Shown piece after piece: positions 60,608-64,000 of a DNA stretch of 64,000 bases (within the stretch, counting starts at the first letter, position 1; each line of letters opens with the position of its first letter). Origin of the DNA: an uncultured Muribaculaceae bacterium (GTDB lineage Bacteria; Bacteroidota; Bacteroidia; Bacteroidales; Muribaculaceae). The notes below the pieces were generated by a model. That model was not told where the DNA came from. It saw only the letters and a list, made by a program, of their open reading frames with translations, and did no database searches. A program made the translations under genes and the position numbers. The stretch lies in assembly GCA_910584545.1 (NCBI GenBank), contig CAJUBC010000006.1:3476-67475 (forward strand). Direction: 5' to 3'.

Positions 60608-61720
60608 ATGGACAAAAGATTGTTAGCAGGTTTGATGCTGCTTGCAGGTGCCGGCAGCGTGTCGGCCGACATCACGGTAAATCTTCCCAAAGGTGTAGGG
60701 GAGAATCCTGAGGAGGGTTATTCATTCGAGTATGGTTATATCTCCGACCTTGTGAAGCCGAGGATGGAACGGCCGCAGTCGGCGCGCGATAACGTGAAGC
60801 CAGATAAAGGGCGGTTCGTGATAAAGACGCTGCCCGACGGCCCGGCCCAGTATGTGCTACCCGTTTCAGAGAGGGAGTATGTGGTTCTTTACAGTAATCC
60901 CGGCGATACATACACGGTGAATATAGATTCCATTTCGCCGTTGAGTTATTCCGTTACCGGTTCGCCAATGATGGCAGACATAGCGCGCCTCGACACGGAG
61001 GCCGGCAAGATAATGAATGAATTCCGCGAAATTTCTGCCAACGGAACGGCTACCGAGGAGAAGATCGCGAAACTACAGGAAAAATACAGCAAGCTTTTCC
61101 ATGAATATATCGACGCGAATCCGAAGAGCGAGGCTGTGCCTTTCGCGGTGATGCATCTCGAAGGGGAGGATTTCCTAAAGACTTACGGAGAGATTACCCC
61201 TGAGGCCGCGAAGAGTCCGCTGAAGCTTTTCCTCGACCGTCAGAAGCAATATGTGGAGTCGATGCTGGAAGCCGAACGCCGCAAGGTGCAGCTGCAGAGC
61301 GGCACCGTCGATGCCCCGGACTTCACCTTCAAGACCATGGAGGGTAAGGACGTGTCGCTTTCCGATTTCCGTGGGAAATGGGTGGTGATAGATTTCTGGG
61401 GCAGCTGGTGTCCCTGGTGCATCAAGGGTTTCCCCGCGCTAAAGGAGGCATACGCCAAATATAAACCGGAACTTGAGGTGATCGGGGTGGCGTGCAGCGA
61501 TCCCCGCGAGAACTGGGAGGCGGCGATTAAGAAATACCAGCTCCCATGGGTAAACGTCTACAACCCCGATGAGGGAGGCGGCCAGGTGGTCAGGGACTAC
61601 GCGGTGGAGGGCTTCCCCACCAAGGTGATAGTCAGTCCCGAGGGGAAGATACGCAATATAACCTCCGGTGAAAACCCTGCTTTCTTTGAACTTCTCGATG
61701 AACTGATGGGTAAAAAATAA
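60608..61720 (+). CDS. TlpA-like thioredoxin-domain protein, periplasmic
   Basis: 370 residues; signal peptide LLAGLMLLAGAGSVSADI, no lipobox, so likely soluble periplasmic. A DUF4369-like beta N-domain (about 25-130) and a helical linker (EAGKIMNEFREISANGTATEEKIAKLQEKYSKLF in parts) precede the AhpC/TSA-thioredoxin domain (PDFTFKTMEGKDVSLSDFRGKWVVIDFWGSWCPWC) with Cys268 and Cys271, and cis-Pro in VEGFPTKVIVSPEGKI. It should reduce or isomerise exported thiols. Last gene of the rho operon before a strong terminator. Confidence 0.85.
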   Translation: MDKRLLAGLMLLAGAGSVSADITVNLPKGVGENPEEGYSFEYGYISDLVKPRMERPQSARDNVKPDKGRFVIKTLPDGPAQYVLPVSEREYVVLYSNPGDTYTVNIDSISPLSYSVTGSPMMADIARLDTEAGKIMNEFREISANGTATEEKIAKLQEKYSKLFHEYIDANPKSEAVPFAVMHLEGEDFLKTYGEITPEAAKSPLKLFLDRQKQYVESMLEAERRKVQLQSGTVDAPDFTFKTMEGKDVSLSDFRGKWVVIDFWGSWCPWCIKGFPALKEAYAKYKPELEVIGVACSDPRENWEAAIKKYQLPWVNVYNPDEGGGQVVRDYAVEGFPTKVIVSPEGKIRNITSGENPAFFELLDELMGKK

Positions 61721-61778
61721 TCCGGGTTGCTCCATATACCGTCCGTTCGGAGGAAACGGAGCCGCCGTAACCGGAGTG

Positions 61779-61831
61779 ATGATCTAAAAAACGGGTGTGA
61801 CCGCATCGGTCACACCCGTTTTTTAGATCAT
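61779..61831. terminator. Bidirectional terminator, 24-bp perfect stem
   Basis: 61779-61802 is exactly complementary to 61808-61831, with a GCATC loop and A/T-rich stem ends. It separates convergent genes, as does the similar 24-bp stem at 16458-16512. Confidence 0.93.
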
Positions 61832-61843
61832 ACAGTTCAATAT

Positions 61844-63925
61844 TTATTTCTTGATAATCTTCTTTCCGTTGACAATGTATATGCCTGCGGGAAGATTCTC
61901 GAGGTCCTTGCCGGCGGAAATGCCCATAAGGTCGAAGACCTCAGGCGCGATGCCGTCACCATCAACGGAGTCTATCCCGGTGTTGGCGTTGCCATAGAAG
62001 TCGAATGAACCTGATGTGAGCTCCTGATCATCGGCATTGTAAAGCGTATAGTTTACTGTGAAGTAGTATCCGGGATCGAATCTCATGGTCTCGCTTTCGT
62101 TGAGCCAGCATATATTGCCTTCCGCGTTCTTGGTAGTGCTCCTTGTTTCAGCCAGGACGGTGAACGGCTGCGCCATTTCGGAATCAAGCTGGCATCCATC
62201 TATACTGATGGCAAGGGATGCGACCGCGGAGTCATCGCTGGTGACGAATGTTACTCCTTCTCCCTTTTCAAATCTGGCCACGTAGGATTCGGATTTAGGC
62301 TCATGGGATACCACATCGACCGTCTGTGAAGAATTGTCCTTGTACAGATACCATGAATAGGGGAGTTCCGCGTTGATTTTTCCTGCCTCGGCGTTAGCCT
62401 CATGCTCTTCGTTCCAGATCGCGCCTTCCGTCAGTACGACCCGGTACATGGCGTTGACAGTGGGCACGGGTGTGATCAGGACACGCAGCTCCGTATCCGA
62501 GACGCGCTCGAGTCTTGCGGTGCCGAAATTGCTGTAGCCGGTTGCCTGAAGATCGGTCATGTAACCGACTTTAAATTCGGTCTCTGCGTCGAAGTAGACT
62601 TTCTCGTCAAATTTAAGAGTGATTTCGTCAAGATTCTCCACTGTGGTGCCGAAAGCGGGGTTCACGGATTCGGGAGCGAGGGTTGTCTCAACCCCGCCGG
62701 GGATGTATTCCTTGCCGCCGACTACTTTGAACTCGAGTTTTATGGCGTCGTTGGAGTGTCCTTTTTCGGGATCGCTCAGGAAAAGTTCGTCACCTACAGC
62801 GCCTTTTGCTATTGTCAGGGTATAGTCTCCGTTATATTCAGGATCCTTTACGAAGGACGCTTTCATGCAGGACCGGTCCGTAGCGTTCCAGTTGAAGAAC
62901 AGAGGAGCTGTGAAGTTGTAGTTGGGGCCCTCTATTTTTGCCACCGCTCCTTCAGTCGGCATAAGGTTCGGGAGGTTGAAAATGAACTGCACGATCTCGA
63001 AAGTCCGCATTGAGACATCAAATTCGGGGGCGAGTTTAGGAGTGGTGCCGGTCAATGTGACATCGTACTTGACAGAATCATCCACGGGATCGTCTCCGCT
63101 GCCTTTGACTACAGTATAACCGACAGGGAATTCGTAAGCAAGATTGCTGACGTTCGTTCCGTTGACGACAAACCTCATTTTATTAGAGGTGAACTTGAGC
63201 TTATACTCACCCTTGACGTTGCGGTCAAGCGCAGCCGCGGGTTTGAAAACCACGGAAGTCGTTCCGTTGTAAACGGGCTGGCACGCGATTGATATGCCGT
63301 CGGGATCCGTGACGGTTACGGGATTACCTCCCAATGCCGATTTCTTGACTTCGGTCAGGCCCTCGCCATAGAATGTAATTGTGAACTCGGCCGGAAACTC
63401 ATCCAGCTCGCTGCCGAACGCAGGGTCCGCGGTCATGGTGATGCCCTCGGTGCCCGAAGCTATTGGTTCAGGGGTATCACCTCCCGCTTCAACTATAGTA
63501 TAGCCGAGCGGGAACTCGTAAGCGCCGTTGTTGACATTGGATCCGTTGACTACAAATCTCATTTTCGAAGCGACGAACTTGAGTTTGTATTCACCCTTGA
63601 TGGTGCGGTCCAGCGAAGGAGCAGGGGTAAATACCGCGGTGGTGGAACCGTCGAATTTTACCTGACAGGCCACTGTCTTGCCCTCGGGGTCTGTCACGTT
63701 GATGGGATTTCCACCCAATGCCGATTTCTTTACTTCGGTGAGACCCTCGCCGTAAAACGTGATTGAGAACTCGGCCGGGAATTCGGTCAGCTCGCTTCCG
63801 AGAGCCGGATCGACCGTCATGGTGATTCCTTCTGTTCCGGCGGGAACCGGTTCTGATTCCGCCGCTTGCACCGCTGCCGTAAATGTCAATAGGGAAGCGG
63901 CCGCCAGTAGAAAAAGTTTTTTCAT
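61844..63925 (-). CDS. Repeat-containing secreted protein with T9SS sorting domain
   Basis: 693 residues; signal peptide LLAAASLLTFTAAVQAAE. Two close tandem repeats of about 129 residues begin near 30 and 159, each opening GTEGITMTxDPAxGSEL and sharing FYGEGLTEVKKSALGGNP, then KGEYKLKF and KMRFVVNG. Two further divergent beta units follow. The end (GIAPEVFDLMGISAGKDLENLPAGIYIVNGKKIIKK) is a T9SS type A signal. It resembles the 38707-42177 protein in unit style and C-terminus. No catalytic motif. Likely a surface-displayed adhesive or structural protein. Convergent with the TlpA-like gene. Confidence 0.75.
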   Translation of the reverse strand: MKKLFLLAAASLLTFTAAVQAAESEPVPAGTEGITMTVDPALGSELTEFPAEFSITFYGEGLTEVKKSALGGNPINVTDPEGKTVACQVKFDGSTTAVFTPAPSLDRTIKGEYKLKFVASKMRFVVNGSNVNNGAYEFPLGYTIVEAGGDTPEPIASGTEGITMTADPAFGSELDEFPAEFTITFYGEGLTEVKKSALGGNPVTVTDPDGISIACQPVYNGTTSVVFKPAAALDRNVKGEYKLKFTSNKMRFVVNGTNVSNLAYEFPVGYTVVKGSGDDPVDDSVKYDVTLTGTTPKLAPEFDVSMRTFEIVQFIFNLPNLMPTEGAVAKIEGPNYNFTAPLFFNWNATDRSCMKASFVKDPEYNGDYTLTIAKGAVGDELFLSDPEKGHSNDAIKLEFKVVGGKEYIPGGVETTLAPESVNPAFGTTVENLDEITLKFDEKVYFDAETEFKVGYMTDLQATGYSNFGTARLERVSDTELRVLITPVPTVNAMYRVVLTEGAIWNEEHEANAEAGKINAELPYSWYLYKDNSSQTVDVVSHEPKSESYVARFEKGEGVTFVTSDDSAVASLAISIDGCQLDSEMAQPFTVLAETRSTTKNAEGNICWLNESETMRFDPGYYFTVNYTLYNADDQELTSGSFDFYGNANTGIDSVDGDGIAPEVFDLMGISAGKDLENLPAGIYIVNGKKIIKK

Positions 63926-64000
63926 AGAAAAATTGTTTGTAACTGTTTTACATTGGGTTCAAACTGTTTTAATTCCGTGTTCCCTTTGTCCACCTCGGCA
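63926..64000. promoter_or_regulatory. Upstream region with paired AACTGTTTTA repeats
   Basis: AACTGTTTTA lies at 63941-63950 and again at 63962-63971, a 21-bp period, just upstream of the minus-strand cargo gene. Read on the minus strand each half is TAAAACAGTT, close to the ACAGTT core of LytTR-type direct repeats. No -7 box is recognisable; the region continues beyond the window. Confidence 0.4.

Overview
The window is 64 kb of a G+C-rich (estimated by eye at 55-57%) Bacteroidales chromosome. I infer a gut Muribaculaceae-like bacterium. Supporting families are FimA/Mfa-type fimbrial proteins, DUF3575/DUF3868, DUF4301, a PG0541-type protein next to an RND pump, Porin_10, Omp28-related proteins, type IX secretion (T9SS) C-terminal sorting domains, the SDR-type threonine dehydrogenase/Kbl pair, and Bacteroidetes promoters (-33 TTTG, -7 TAnnTTTG). 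Genus and species cannot be fixed from sequence reading alone. There is no prophage, CRISPR array, rRNA operon or intact insertion sequence. The only mobile-type gene is a REP-associated (Y1/HUH) transposase beside a palindromic repeat cluster.

Layout. 1-6.9 kb: 3' part of a fimbrial assembly locus (truncated fimbrillin, large tip-type lipoprotein, thioredoxin-like lipoprotein, DUF3575, DUF3868/OmpA). 7.0-12.6 kb: TetR regulator, FabG, IspD, RecG and a DEAD-box helicase. 12.8-16.4 kb: pyruvate:ferredoxin oxidoreductase with a leader and a very strong terminator. 16.5-19.1 kb: SIMPL protein, PheS, endonuclease III. 19.1-20.9 kb: REP-like repeats, RAYT transposase and a convergent overlapping DoxX-like gene. 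21.1-25.9 kb: thymidine kinase, cysteine desulfidase-family protein, TlpA-like lipoprotein, acyl-CoA synthetase. 26.0 kb: tRNA-Leu(UAG). 26.1-32.9 kb: a complete tripartite RND efflux operon with its TetR regulator, a recognisable promoter and operator-like palindromes. 33.1-42.2 kb: four consecutive probable T9SS cargo genes, two of them tandem Omp28-like paralogues. 42.3-44.7 kb: divergent kbl and tdh for threonine catabolism. 44.8-56.0 kb (all minus strand): porin, DUF4301, guanine-deaminase-like enzyme, lipoprotein, RelA-type (p)ppGpp synthetase, alpha/beta hydrolase, TonB-receptor-like barrel protein. 56.3-61.8 kb: rho with a long leader and a large disordered insertion, then aroC, a radical SAM gene and a TlpA-like gene. 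61.8-63.9 kb: another repeat-containing T9SS cargo protein.

How it fits together: core metabolism and information genes alternate with envelope and surface modules (fimbriae, efflux, T9SS cargo, porins), as is normal for a host-associated Bacteroidales. The points most worth a second look are the RAYT/REPIN-like locus with a Rossmann-like C-terminal extension, the apparently leaderless relA whose hydrolase site is destroyed, the disordered Rho with a two-promoter leader, paired ACTGT-type direct repeats upstream of two surface-protein genes, operator-like repeats in the efflux promoter, and a chorismate synthase lacking about 30 internal residues.
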